This document shows positions 44,173 through 54,689 of a DNA stretch of 64,000 nucleotides, in pieces; position 1 is the first letter of the stretch; every line of letters begins with the position of its first letter. Origin of the DNA: Cryoendolithus antarcticus (lineage: Eukaryota; Ascomycota; Dothideomycetes; Cladosporiales; Cladosporiaceae); assembly GCA_002077065.1 (NCBI GenBank), contig NAJO01000035.1:310001-374000 (forward strand), given 5' to 3'. The position numbers and the translations under genes are program-made. The notes below the pieces were generated by a model. The model saw nothing but the letters and a program-made list of their open reading frames with translations. It was not told the origin of the DNA and searched no databases.

Positions 44173-44609
44173 TATGAACACTCAATAGCCGTGATCGCGT
44201 TACCCTGTGAGCGTTTCACAGTTTTCTTCTGCCTCCTTTGGTGTCCCGTGACGAGTTCGTGACCTGTACCACTTCCGCACCGCTCACGCGCGTCCTGGGC
44301 TCGTGAAGGTCGTCGAAGCCAGACGCGCAGGATCGTCTGCGTTGAATGCTTTCGTCGATGCGCCAAGTCGTAGCTAGTGATGACCTGCACTGATCATTCG
44401 AGAGATGATCAGACCGAAGCAGAGCTGAGATGAAGCCAGCACCCTTTGCGACACCCTGCAGCTTGTGATGCAGGAGTAGCTCCGTCATGGGCCCAGAGAA
44501 ACACACGGCTAGATCCGACGATTACATTTATCTCCGAGGCACGTGAAAACTGAAGTCATTACTTGGATGGTGAAGTGAGTAAGAGCAACAGCTGAATACA
44601 TATAAAGTC
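44173..44609. other. Divergent promoter region of SIN3 and FCY1
   Basis: 437 bp. One CACGTG lies at 44540-44545, 65 bp before the FCY1 start, and an A/T-rich ACATATAAAG sits directly before the FCY1 ATG. Nothing else was recognised. Confidence 0.45.
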
Positions 44610-45155
44610 ATGTCGCAGAGTGATATTGGATTCAAGGCAGCACTCGAGGAGGCAAGGAAAGGTGCGGATGAGGGCGGAGTACCCATTGGAGCGTGCCTCG
44701 TTTCTGCAGATGGCAAGATACTCGGTAGAGGGCACAATATGAGAGTGCAAAAGAACAGTCCGACAATCCATGTATGTACTTTTGATCTATGTATATCTCC
44801 AACTTTTCCCGTACAACTAAGTCGCGACATGCGTGTCAAGTCATCTCAAGTCTGACATGTCCAGGCCGAGATCTCAGCCCTCGAAAATGCAGGTCGACTC
44901 CCAGCATCAGCCTACAAAGACGCTACCATGTACACCACCCTCAGCCCCTGCGACATGTGCACTGGCGCCTGCATTTTGTATAAAGTTCGCCGGGTCGTCC
45001 TCGGTGAGAACAACACTTTTGTCGGTGGCGAGGCGCACTTGAAGGAACGCGGTGTCGAAGTCGTGAACGTCCGGAGTGAGGAGTGCGAGAAGCTGATGAC
45101 TACATTCATCAAGAAGCATCCCGAAGACTGGTCCGTTGTTCAGTCGCATACTTGA
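44610..45155 (+). CDS. FCY1: Cytosine deaminase
   Basis: Zinc enzyme of pyrimidine salvage converting cytosine to uracil; it also activates 5-fluorocytosine in fungi. Two exons, 44610-44771 and 44865-45155, with donor GTATGT and acceptor GTCCAG, give 150 aa, close to the 158 aa of the yeast enzyme. The active site is complete: His54-Ala-Glu56 (zinc ligand and proton-shuttling Glu) and the PCDMC pair Cys83 and Cys86. The intron falls exactly between His54 and Ala55. Other matches to yeast Fcy1 are EGGVPIGACL, LGRGHNMR, LENAGRLP and MYTTLSPCDMCTGA. There is no targeting signal, so it is cytosolic. Convergent with HEM12, 224 bp apart. Confidence 0.95.
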
Positions 45156-45379
45156 GACTCCGTACTGACACTTGCACCGTTGCAGGTACGAAGACATCGG
45201 AGAGCCTAGCAAGTGAGCCCTCCTGGCTGTCACCAGTCGCTGTGCAGCATGTTGCGCTCGTGCATTACCTGCTCGGCGGCAGTAGTGGCATAGCCGTTCG
45301 ATTTCGCCGGTCTTGCGTCGGCCTGGTGGGCTTCTGTACGACATGTTGGCAAAAGATCTCGGAGCCTCGCCAAGTGGAA

Positions 45380-46533
45380 TCAGCTACCTGCAGAAAGTCG
45401 ATGTATCTCCGCGAAATAGAATTTCAGATCATCAGGCTTGACGAACGGAGTAATACCTGCCAATGTGTCAGTGTGATGTACACCCGAGCATCGAAGCATA
45501 ACATACCATGCCCGAGATTTGCAATCCAGCCCTTCTTCCCGCCACCAAAGCCATCAACCATGTTCTGCACGACTTTCGTGATCGCCGCGTTGCCACCATA
45601 CAGGACCCCCGGATCAGCATTCCCTTGCACCACCTTCCCATACTTCTGCGCAATCGCATAAGCCTCTCTCGGCTCATGCAACCAGTCCAGCCCAACGATA
45701 TCGTACTTAGTCTGACAAAGCTCCTCCAACGCATACCACGCGCCCTTTGCGAACACAATCATCGGCACGACCTCCTCACCCAGCTCCCGCAGCCGGTCTG
45801 GCACATGATCCGCGATCCACTCCAGATACGGCAGCGCGAATTCCCTGAAACTCGCCGGACTCAGCTCTCCCGCCCACGAATCGAAGATCTGCACGATCTG
45901 CGCTCCGGCGACGACTTGCATTGCTAGATACTCTACGCAGAGCTCCGCGATCTTCTGCAATAGGATCTTGCTCTCGTCCCCGTACTTGTATATCCACGTC
46001 TTCGTCTGTTTGAAGATCTTGCTCCCGCCGCCTTCGACCATGTAGCACAGCAGCGTGAACGGCGCGCCGCAGAAGCCGTACAGCGGGACGCGGCCGTCGA
46101 GCTTGTGTCTCGTCATCGTGATGGCTTTGTAGACGTAATCGAGGCTCTCCTTGACGTCCACATGCCTCTCCACAACCTCCCTATACTGCACATCCTCTGG
46201 CGTCTTCAGCGGATCTGGAAACACCGGACCCTTTCCATCGACCATGATAACTTCCATCCCCATTGCTTGGGGGATCACGAGGATGTCCGAGAAGATTATC
46301 GCGGCGTCTATGAGGCCCTCAAAGCGATCGATTGGCTGGAGAGTGAGGGCTGAAGCGATTTCAGGACTTCTGCAGCACTCGAAGAAGTCTTTCGTGCCTT
46401 TCTCTTGGTGGTATTCGGGGAGGTAGCGGCCGGCTTGACGCATGACCCAGCAGGGTGGGCGTGCGACTGTCTCGTTGCGGGCGGTGCGTAGGAGGAGGTC
46501 GTTCTTCAGGGGAGGGAAGTTGTGGGTGGCCAT
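45380..46533 (-). CDS. HEM12: Uroporphyrinogen decarboxylase
   Basis: Fifth enzyme of haem synthesis, removing four carboxyls from uroporphyrinogen III to give coproporphyrinogen III in the cytosol. Exon 1 is 46533-45507 and a 50-bp intron (45506-45457, GTATGT, branch-like ACTGAC, GGCAG) leads to a short last exon 45456-45380. The product is 367 aa and ends [22 protein letters not shown], which completes the family end (NLGHGITPFV); reading through the intron gives a wrong tail. Signatures: [34 protein letters not shown] with the catalytic Asp, [34 protein letters not shown] and [13 protein letters not shown]. It shares a 319-bp divergent promoter with the cysteine synthase-like gene. Confidence 0.95.
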
Positions 46534-46852
46534 GGTTGTGATTGGGATGAAGGATATGGGTAGGAGAGGGATTGGTTAAATTGTGTTTGTCTATATAGAA
46601 GACCCGTTTCCGGCCGAGGCAATATTTCAAGAGAGCATCGAAGTGACGATTGAGGTTGTTAGAGTTCTGCGGGGGTAGCAGCGGGGGAGTTGAGCCGCGT
46701 AGATTACTTGATGGCGCCGCCACATTAGTTAATGCCGAATCCACCTTTCTTCGCCGACCTCACCGTGACACATACTCGATATGGCTGCCATTCTTGCTGT
46801 ATGTTGGCTCGAGTTGAGGCTCCACTTGAGGGTTGGATAGCCGATCGAAGCC
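46534..46852. promoter_or_regulatory. HEM12 / cysteine synthase-like divergent promoter with CCAAT box
   Basis: A CCAAT box on the minus strand (ATTGG, 46571-46575) lies 38 bp before the HEM12 ATG, and a TATA-like CTATATAG is at 46591-46598. In aspergilli the CCAAT-binding complex with HapX controls haem-synthesis genes under iron limitation; applying that here is inference. Confidence 0.4.
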
Positions 46853-48244
46853 ATGGGAGCATTCTCGGATGTCTTCGCAAATCTCTGGACCCGGACGTGG
46901 GAACGTGTCCTTGACAACAAGGGCAAATTGACCGCCACCGGAGGTTTACTAGTCGGCATCATCTTAACCCTGACCTTCAAGGACTTGTACCCGGACTTGG
47001 AGGCCTCATTCCGGCGAAGACTGGGCAGGACTCGAACCAATGGTACCTATCATGCCTTGCCTGGTCAAGCGGACTATGTTCGTCTCGAAGACCACACCAG
47101 GACGACATCGAAAGCTGCGGTAGACGAAGACGACCCACGTCGGACTGTCATCACCGATGATCAAGAGATCCTGACTGGCGTAGAAGGCCTGATTGGCAAT
47201 ACGCCATTGATCAAGCTTCGGTCTCTGTCGGAAGCCACTGGATGCGAGATCCTCGCTAAAGCCGAGTTCCTCAACGGCGCCGGCAATTCACCTAAGGATC
47301 GCGTAGCACTAAGTATCATCACGCATGCCGAAGAGGAAGGTCTGCTCGTGCCAGACCGTGGTGACACGATCTACGAAGGTACCGTCGGCTCCACTGGAAT
47401 ATCTCTCGCAGCGGTCTGCCGTGCTCGAGGGTACAAAGCCCACATTTGCATGCCGTCAGATGCTGCTATCGAGAAGTCGGATCTACTCCTCAAGCTGGGC
47501 GCTATTGTCGAGCGAGTCAAGCCTGCTTCGATAGTCGACTCGAACCAATTCGTCAACCTTGCACGACGCCGTGCAGAGGAGCACACTGCGAATGCAGATC
47601 TACCAGGACGTGGCTTCTTCGCAGATCAATTCGAGAACACTGCCAACTATCTAGCACACCAGAACACCACTGGACCCGAGATCTACGCTCAGACGTCTGG
47701 CTCCTTAAACGTCTTCGTAGCTGGTGCCGGCACAGGCGGTACGATCAGCGGCGTCGCCCTTGCTCTCAAACCTCTGCTACCTGATCTCCGCATCGTGCTC
47801 GCAGACCCACAGGGAAGCGGTCTTTACAACAAAGTCAAGAACGGCGTACTTTTCAGCTCGACTGAGACCGAAGGCACACGTCGAAGACATCAAGTCGACT
47901 CGATCGTTGAGGGCATCGGCATCAATCGACTCACGGCAAACTTCTCTGCTGGCATGCATCTGATCGATGACGCAATCAAGGTCACCGACGAGCAGGCAAT
48001 GATGATGGGGCGATGGCTTGTGGAGAAGGAGGGCCTGTTTGTGGGTGCTAGTAGTTGCGTCAATCTTGTTGCTGCTGCTGTAGTGGCGAACAAGATGAGA
48101 GCTGAGGGTAAGAAGGATGCGAGGATTGTGACTATTCTGTGCGATAGTGGGAACAGGCATCTGAGTAAGTTCTGGAAGGAGGCTGGGGAGGTTGGTGGGA
48201 AGGATGTAGAGTTTACGCTGGATGAGATCTTGGCTAAGGGTTGA
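46853..48244 (+). CDS. Membrane-anchored cysteine synthase-like PLP enzyme (Mcy1/cysteine synthase 2-like)
   Basis: Single exon, 463 aa. The N-terminus has a hydrophobic anchor (about 27-46, TATGGLLVGIILTLTF) after a short basic start, then a polar spacer to about 100. The fold-type II PLP domain follows: EGLIGNTPLIKL, the cofactor lysine Lys148 in GNSPKDRVAL, EGTVGSTGISLAAVC binding substrate, the phosphate loop VAGAGTGGTISG, and SSCVNLVAAAVV near the end. This layout matches the fungal cysteine synthase 2 / yeast Mcy1 (YGR012W) group, located at the mitochondrial outer membrane, not the main O-acetylserine sulfhydrylase. A classical GNSGT substrate motif reads GSTG here. The substrate is uncertain; true cysteine synthesis has been questioned for this group. 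Confidence 0.88.
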   Translation: MGAFSDVFANLWTRTWERVLDNKGKLTATGGLLVGIILTLTFKDLYPDLEASFRRRLGRTRTNGTYHALPGQADYVRLEDHTRTTSKAAVDEDDPRRTVITDDQEILTGVEGLIGNTPLIKLRSLSEATGCEILAKAEFLNGAGNSPKDRVALSIITHAEEEGLLVPDRGDTIYEGTVGSTGISLAAVCRARGYKAHICMPSDAAIEKSDLLLKLGAIVERVKPASIVDSNQFVNLARRRAEEHTANADLPGRGFFADQFENTANYLAHQNTTGPEIYAQTSGSLNVFVAGAGTGGTISGVALALKPLLPDLRIVLADPQGSGLYNKVKNGVLFSSTETEGTRRRHQVDSIVEGIGINRLTANFSAGMHLIDDAIKVTDEQAMMMGRWLVEKEGLFVGASSCVNLVAAAVVANKMRAEGKKDARIVTILCDSGNRHLSKFWKEAGEVGGKDVEFTLDEILAKG

Positions 48245-48348
48245 CCCTGGAAGGTAATTCCATCTTACTATACTAGTCGCTCTTGCTTGCCAGGCTCGGA
48301 CCTCTGGACAGCATACTCTGGCCGACCTTCTCGGTAGTTATGCGACGG

Positions 48349-50618
48349 CTACATCATAGCCATGGTGTTGCATGAGCCGGCAAAAGATTGTTTGTGTTGA
48401 CACCAATCTCCGATGTCACTACTGGCACGTCTGCTGATGCCATGATCACGCCAAAGCTCCGCTTGCTCGTCAAGTATCTCCGTCACTATCGCATTCCTCC
48501 GCCTGATCAATTTCTCGACTAGATTCAACGCAGTCAGCATCTTGCGGCTTTCCTCCTTGGAGACGATTGCATCACTCACCCTCTGATGATTGTTCACGGG
48601 TCCCAATAACATCCCCTCATCGCCATACCCACAACCTCCAACAGGATCCCAATCTGAGTCCTCTTGCGCCCCTTGAAGACCCCACGATAGCATTGGAACA
48701 TGCACTCCGCGCTCAGTGCCTTGATGATATCGACTCTGCTCCCGTTGGCCAAGACGTCCAGCAACCCTTCGCGACCAGTCTCCTTCTCCGCCTGAAGTAG
48801 CAACAGGATGGAAATACGTATCGGGTCCAGCCACTCCTCCGGCGCGTCGTCGAGCTTGGTGAACTGGGTGACTTTCTTGCTCTCCTCGGGACCTTCGGGC
48901 AGGTCGCAGTAGCTGGCCCAGAGGTAGGTGCTACAGAAGCGGAAGATGACTCGACCGAGTTCAGCGTTGGACTCCGGCGGTGTGATCGTGGCGGTCGAGG
49001 GGGCGGGCGTCCGGACGTTGGTATTGTAGTTGTGAGACCAGATCCCCTCGACCGACGCGGATGCGACAGTAGGAGGAACCGGAGCAGTCTGCACGGGACT
49101 GCTGAGGCTGTACTTGATCTCAGGGTGTAGGACGGGAAGCTCGATCATCTCCTCATCGGAAGACTCGGACTCGGACTCGTCGATTTCAATCGGAAATTCC
49201 TGATGGTCAGCGCTGATCTGACCCTCAATGGCATCATCAGGATTCACTTTGCGGGTGCCCTTGTACGCTTTCGCCGCGCGCATGCTGTTGTCCGCGCACC
49301 ACTTCGCAACACGATCGTTGGTCGACATGGTCTCGTTGGTGTCGAACGTGCCGTCGAGTTGAGGAGGAGACTGAGGCTGGTTGGGAGGCTCTGAACGAGT
49401 GGATGTGGGAGTGGATGTCGAGGCTGGAGTGGCAGATGTTTTGAGCTGATCCAGGAGCTTGACATGAGCTGGTTGTCCGGAGGGAGACGGGTGCTCCCGC
49501 ATACTACCCGTCACACGTGGCTGGCTTTGTGTGGAAGTGAAGTCGCTGATTGAGAACGACTGTCGCCCTGGCTTGTGAGAGTACGCGTTACCGAATGGTG
49601 TGCGTGGCTGCAAACCCGTCCCCACGCTTTGCTGGCCAGATCCCGATGGCCTGGACCACTTGCTCTGGCCGGAGAAAGCATGTCCTTTGCTGGTAGGGGC
49701 GGCTAGGCGACGCCCTGGCTGCTGGTCTGCCTCATCTTGCGCATCGGCCTTCAATATCTGGGCACCGCTCTCCGATGCGCTTGCAGACGCCATCACAGCG
49801 CGGTGTACTTCAGGCTTTGCCCCTTCAGTCCTCTCGATCTTTTCCTTCAGTCCCGCCAATTGAGCTTGATACTTCTCCCGCTTGCGCTTCAGCTTCGCCT
49901 CATCTGTTTCTTTTGCTTCCTTCGCTACCTTCGCCTCAAACTTCTGGGCAACCTTGCGCTCTTCAATCTCCCGCTTCAGTTGAGCTAAGCGCTCAATTTC
50001 CGCACGCTTTTTTTCTTCCTCCTGCTGCTTGATGAGCTCCTGCTTCCTCTTCACCGCCTGCTGCTCTTCATACCGCGCGCCCTCTTCCCGCTTGCGCTTC
50101 TTGCGGAGCTCATCGGCGTGCTTCTCCGCTGCCTTTTCCTCGGCGATCTTCGCAGCTCTTGCAGCCGCGGCAGCTTCGGCTTCAGCCTTGACTTTAGCCA
50201 CTCTGGTCTGCTCAGCGGCAAGTTTAGCCTGCTGCTCTGCTTTGATCCTTTCCTGCTCAGCGACCTCACGGAGGCGCCTATCCTCCTTCTGACGAGCCAT
50301 AAGTGCTTTCGTCTCGCGCAGCGCCTTAGCCCTGGCTTCCGCGGCGGACAATTTCTTGTCATCGATGTTGACAAATTTGCTGGCTCGCTCTGAGGTGGGC
50401 TCTTTCTGCATCACAGGCGCGACCGTGGGCGGCGTGCAGCAGCCATTACAGCGGACAAGCTCGCGGGCTTTGGTCTGGATGGCCAGATCACTGCTGCATG
50501 CGACATGCTGCCACTGAAGGCAGCCTTCGCGCATGCACTTGCGGATCTTGTCTTCGCGGATTGCTGCCAGGCCGTACGGTACGGTGTCCGCGCAGAGACA
50601 TTCGTATCGGGCTGGCAT
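48349..50618 (-). CDS. PHD-like zinc finger and coiled-coil protein, unknown function
   Basis: The start MPARYECLCADTVPYG opens a compact Cys/His cluster (CLC, RKCMREGC, QWQHVAC, VRCNGC; residues 7-60) with PHD-type spacing. A long charged coiled coil follows (about 85-260, rich in Lys, Glu, Ala; EKAAEKHADELRKKRKREE), then a disordered Ser/Pro/Thr region to about 470, and a conserved-looking helical end (FRFCSTYLWASYCDLPEGPEES, WLDPIRISILLLLQAEKETGREG). Unspliced, the frame stops at 48594 (674 aa). A 50-bp intron (48632-48583, donor GTGGGT, acceptor ATCAG) would continue into 78 more codons to 48349 (739 aa), with a helical segment LTALNLVEKLIRRRNAIVTEIL; this is slightly favoured. It may be a chromatin or SUMO-related factor from the finger type, but that is speculation. 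Confidence 0.65.
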
Positions 50619-51379
50619 TTTGCAATTGGTCTACCAGTTGTCGATGTGTGGCAGTACGATGATTTGAGTTACAGAGAAGTGTCTGGTGTTGTTGAATAGA
50701 TGGTGTGGAGGGAGTGGAGTGTCGTAAGGTCACATGCGGTTCCACGCTTGAATGCAAAGACTCTTCTGTCACGTGCGATGCATTCAAGATTGTAAATGAG
50801 GCCTTACAAGTGAGTCTAACAATTTCCTGCGCTCAATCTCTCAGTCTCGCACGGCGTTGGCTCACGCTGTCACTAGCGGCGTCCGACGTGGATCTCGACC
50901 TTCTGCCATAGCAGAGAGAGTTCTACCCTGAAATCACTCCGGCGCGTTCCCAGAGTCTGCCACTTGTCCAGCCGCAACCAGACTCCTGCTGGTCATGCAG
51001 TTCAGAGCCTCTAAGCTGCGATCGCTATGGTCCAGACATCGCATTCATATGATAGCAATCATCACTACTCGAGAACCACACGAATCACCAATGTTTCATT
51101 CTCACGCGATCGGTCAAGCACGGGGTCTATGCTATGCCCAATCTCTGCCTGTCGATCTCCCACCGTACGCCTGCCTCAGCGACCTCCATCGCAACCGCAC
51201 GCCGGCCCTCGCAGTGAAGGACCTCGAAGTGATGTCGTTGCCCAATCACGTGCCGGTTCATGAGACCACGATGCAATCGCATTGCTTGCCTCTCAACTAT
51301 AAAATGCCCACCACTCTCCCAAGGAACACCCGAACACTCTCCTACACAAAGACAAGACCAACAACCAACCTCATCAACA
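50619..51379. other. Divergent intergenic, 0.76 kb
   Basis: Holds promoters for the zinc-finger gene (minus) and the hypothetical gene at 51380 (plus). CACGTG is at 50770-50775, and a well-formed core promoter is near the right end (separate entry). Confidence 0.5.
51242..51304 (+). promoter_or_regulatory. Compact promoter: CCAAT, CACGTG and TATA box
   Basis: CCAAT (51242-51246) abuts CACGTG (51247-51252), and TATAAAA (51298-51304) lies 76-82 bp before the ATG at 51380. The leader between is C/A-rich and ends CATCAACAATGG, a good fungal start context. Confidence 0.5.
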
Positions 51380-52015
51380 ATGGCCGACCATTACCTCCTC
51401 CTCCAAGCCTATCGGACGTTGACCTTCCGCTTCCAGAACTCTCCTGACGACCACTCGCGCTTCGAAGCCTTCAAGCTGCTCGTCATTCGCCATCTACTGG
51501 CGTTCGAGTTCGTCGACTACTATGGCGAGACTATCCAGGGTTCCACAATAGATTTGGAGACTTGGAACAATGCAGCCAACAAGCATAAGTTTCTCTATTC
51601 ATTCATCACCACTTACGGCCAGAAGCTATGGCCCGGGAAAGTCGCCGAGCGAGGGCATCTCGCATTTCCGGAGGTGCGCGTCAAGGGCCAGCTCAGTTCG
51701 AAGAGTTTCGTTGCGGCTTTCGATGGCAAGTGGGGTGCGAAGCGCAAAGGAGGGCATAAGGCTGTACCGCAGGATGAGTTCGAGTTGGCGGGTATGAGTC
51801 GCATTGGGTATATGCTGAGGGCATATATTGAAGTTTTGTTGGTTGGTGGGTTGGCGAGGGATGGGCTGAAGGGGATGAAGGCTGAGGAGGTGTTGGTTGA
51901 GATGGCGACGAAGCTCGAGGGTGTGAAGGTTGTTGAGCAGGGGGAGATGACGAGGGAGGACTACATTGCGCTTGGGTTGCTGCGAGAGGGTGAAGAGAGT
52001 GGAGAGGTGAAGTGA
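51380..52015 (+). CDS. Hypothetical protein, 211 aa
   Basis: Single exon, starting MADHYLLLQAYRTLTFRFQ; this ATG is chosen because a TATA box and C/A-rich leader precede it, although the frame is open further upstream. No known domain, signal peptide or membrane segment is visible. The protein is compact and mixed in composition: SRFEAFKLLVIRHLLAFEF, FLYSFITTYGQKLWPGK, an Arg/Lys-rich middle (FDGKWGAKRKGGHK), then helical YMLRAYIEVLLVGGLARDG and MKAEEVLVEMATKLEG. The blocks F-L-x-S-F-x-T-T-Y-G-x-x-L-W-P and the later helix recur in the gene at 52802-53689, so the two may be distant tandem paralogues. A short acidic end follows (REGEESGEVK). Confidence 0.65.
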   Translation: MADHYLLLQAYRTLTFRFQNSPDDHSRFEAFKLLVIRHLLAFEFVDYYGETIQGSTIDLETWNNAANKHKFLYSFITTYGQKLWPGKVAERGHLAFPEVRVKGQLSSKSFVAAFDGKWGAKRKGGHKAVPQDEFELAGMSRIGYMLRAYIEVLLVGGLARDGLKGMKAEEVLVEMATKLEGVKVVEQGEMTREDYIALGLLREGEESGEVK

Positions 52016-52801
52016 AGTAGGGGATGAAGTGACGTTGAGATAAAGCTTGGCACGTAGTTTGGAGTTTTCTGATCGATTGAGGATGGGCTTGGAGTGTGGA
52101 GGACACGACTCTACTTGTCATAGCTTGATGGACAAAGTCTACCTTACCTTACAAGTGCCCTAGACATGCGTTCGATGGTTGATCGTACGGCGGCGCCAAG
52201 TTCCTGTCCTTCACCTTTATTTCTCCATCCGCGCCAAGACCTGCTTATAGTTAGCAGCGATTGACAAGCCAGTGATATTTTGTGGAGAGATCGACCATGG
52301 AGGCCTTGACTTTCCAACACTCGATACGTTGAGTCTGACCAAGTCACTAGCCGTGTGCGCTATCACGCAAGCGGCAGATTGGGCACCTGTAATGCGAACA
52401 TCGGTCGAGAAGAGCAGGTCTGTCACTCCCAATTACACTCGATTAACGCACCATCTAACACATGTAATGCATCCTAAGGTACGCATGTTCCGATCAGTCT
52501 TCGCTGATTCAAGGATCAAGACGCAGGAGCGAGTCGGTACTGTCTGAGCAAGTGCTGCGCGGCCGAAGGTACGTTTTCATTGCGCTGGGCATTCGTACTT
52601 TCCGCAGTTCTGGTCACCGGCCTGCTTGACTCTTCAGTTGCGTATTCAGTTCTCCGTGCATACCTGCATGTCAGCAGCTGTCTGAACCACGTGCCATTTT
52701 TTTGCTACGGGCTCACATCACCATCAAGCAAAAGGAAGATGGAAGGACCAGTGAGTAGCTCGAGCGACTAGCGAACGGCCGAACCAGTGGACGTCGTCAC
52801 T
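52016..52801 (+). other. Intergenic between two hypothetical genes
   Basis: About 790 bp. CACGTG is at 52688-52693, 109 bp before the next start. No domain-bearing frame or RNA gene was seen. Confidence 0.4.
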
Positions 52802-53689
52802 ATGGCAGAGACGTTCTCGTTGCTAAGATTGGAGCTGCCATTTGAGGCCTGGAGATGGCAAAGGACTCTCATCTCGCGTATATTGCTTCTCCCTGAATTG
52901 TACCTCGCAGACACATATCTGTCCTAACACGAGCTCGTCCAGGACAGATATGAGAGACTCGGGCTCCGCTGGCAAGGCAGACACGGCGGCCCACTCAGTA
53001 GGGAGCGCAAAACTGCTTTCGACAAGCTGCTACTCCTGCACGCATACTCGCATGGCTTCTCCATAGACCGCGACTTCCTGATAGCATCTTTCCTGGCCAC
53101 GTACGGACGCATCATCTGGCCGGAGCCGTATCACCCAAGGCCCCATCTATTTGCGGGCGCAATCGCGTATCGCTGGAGTGAATCGGATGGGGACGCGGCC
53201 ACGGGAGAGTTGAACGAGTCGGCAGATCCGGTGCAATGGAGAGTGAGGTCGTTGATCGGGACATCTCTGGCGGCATACTTCGAGGCGCTCATGGTGGTAT
53301 GTGCATTGGAGACTTACAATGGTCCGAAGGCTACGCCGGACCACGTGATTGAGCTTCTCAAGACCATCACTCAGGCTCACCGTGGGGTCAGTGATCGGGA
53401 ACGGTAGCTTCGTGACCTAAATCTGCCACCACCAGTGCCATTGTTCGACAATGCTTCACAGGTGAAGCGCCAGAGTCACTATCTGCATGGGGTGGAGCTG
53501 GAGGCTGTGGCAGACCATCAGGCGAGCGCGCCCACTCCGCAGATCGCACAAGACACTCCTGTCGCGCTCAATCAGAGCGTCTACACGGATGAAGATGAGC
53601 GCTCCCGTTGGGTAGAGGCCATGACGAATGGCTTGATGGCATTGAGGGAGACAACCGGCACTGGAGGTCCTCCCGCTGGGTCAGCCTAA
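52802..53689 (+). CDS. Hypothetical protein, three-exon model, about 254 aa
   Basis: No existing single frame covers this gene; the model was built from splice sites. Exon 1 is 52802-52899 (MAETFSLLRLELPFEAW), a 48-bp intron has donor GTACCT, branch CTAAC and acceptor GACAG, and exon 2 is 52948-53386. A second intron, 53387-53461 (GTCAGT to TTCACAG), leads to exon 3, 53462-53689. Phases agree. Exon 2 encodes DRDFLIASFLATYGRIIWPEP and SLIGTSLAAYFEALMVVCALETYNG, resembling blocks of the gene at 51380-52015. Exon 3 is polar and probably disordered (HYLHGVELEAVADHQ). If the second intron is not used, translation stops at the TAG at 53405-53407 (185 aa); the frame beyond that TAG is the same. Function is unknown. 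Confidence 0.5.
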
Positions 53690-54689
53690 CGCGGTTCTAG
53701 CATGGCGGTGATGCGTCCGGCGGGATACCTGAGTGAGGCATGGCCACTCAGGAGATGCAGGTGCAGAGATATCTCCAGGTTCAGACGCAGGCAGGATTGT
53801 TACTGCAGCCAGACTAGATGCTACGAAAAGTTGAAGGCAGCAATGTCGGCCAGGACGCGGGTGCACAGCGGACAAAGCTGGACTGGGAGGAGGAGGAGGC
53901 ATTCTTTTTTGGCAACCTTGAGTTCTGGCACAAGGAATCCTTTCGTGACGTGGACGGGATTAGGAGAAGTCGCAACATATGTACCTTTTTGAGGAAATGC
54001 TTGTCTACACCTGCACGCAATCATCAGCGTTCAGTTGCCTTGCTGCGAAAAGCGCATCCAAGTCTCTTGTCAATTGCCACTCTTCAAGTATCAGCATATC
54101 GTATTGGTCGGGTTTGTTGCGTTCAATGTGAATCCGACCAGATCATCGGTGACGCCTTCAACAGTGAGTTCAATAGATGGAGGTGTTGGTACCGTACCCG
54201 GTGATGGTGTGCATTGTGGCTGAGGGTGGAAGGTTGAGGCTTCACCCAATCTTCTAGAATCTGATCGAAGCACGATATTTCCAGCAACGATGTCTGTTCA
54301 AGGGAGGGCAACAAGTAGATCACCATAATATCACATCTTCATCTCACCTTAACACTCCAACCTCTGCCGTTATCACTGCTCAGCGATACCCTCCGCTGTC
54401 TGATCGAAATCTTCTCCAGGTCGACCGCTTCACAAGGGTCCATACATCCGTAAGTTCAGCCACACGATCGGCAGGCAATCGCCTGCACCGCGATTAGCTA
54501 ATTTTTGTTGCTCTCTCACTTGCTCTCCGTCATTCTTCTACAACGTCCCGAAGTGCTGACAGGTTGTGTTCAGCTCTCCTGCTCAGACGACGACTATTAG
54601 ACTCACCTGAGGTCTGACAAACGACACCCATCTCTCAGCCTGGCAAGATTCCCCAGAACACATCACAGCCCGACAATCACTCGTTCACC
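53690..54689 (+). other. Intergenic upstream of the Hsp40 gene, 1.0 kb
   Basis: Contains the YDJ1-type gene promoter and a pyrimidine-rich leader (about 54500-54690). A 128-codon frame at 53818-54204 shows no domain and is not called. A heat-shock-like element is listed separately. Confidence 0.45.
54252..54259 (+). promoter_or_regulatory. Possible heat-shock element
   Basis: TTCTAGAA is a tail-to-tail pair of Hsf1 pentamers (nTTCnnGAAn), with a further GAA seven bases downstream (54267-54269). It sits about 430 bp before the Hsp40 start, which makes it plausible, but short motifs like this also occur by chance. Confidence 0.35.

Noticed and set aside
53818..54204. 128-codon plus-strand frame before the Hsp40 gene
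   Set aside because: No domain, poor start context and no link by splice sites to either neighbour; too weak to call.
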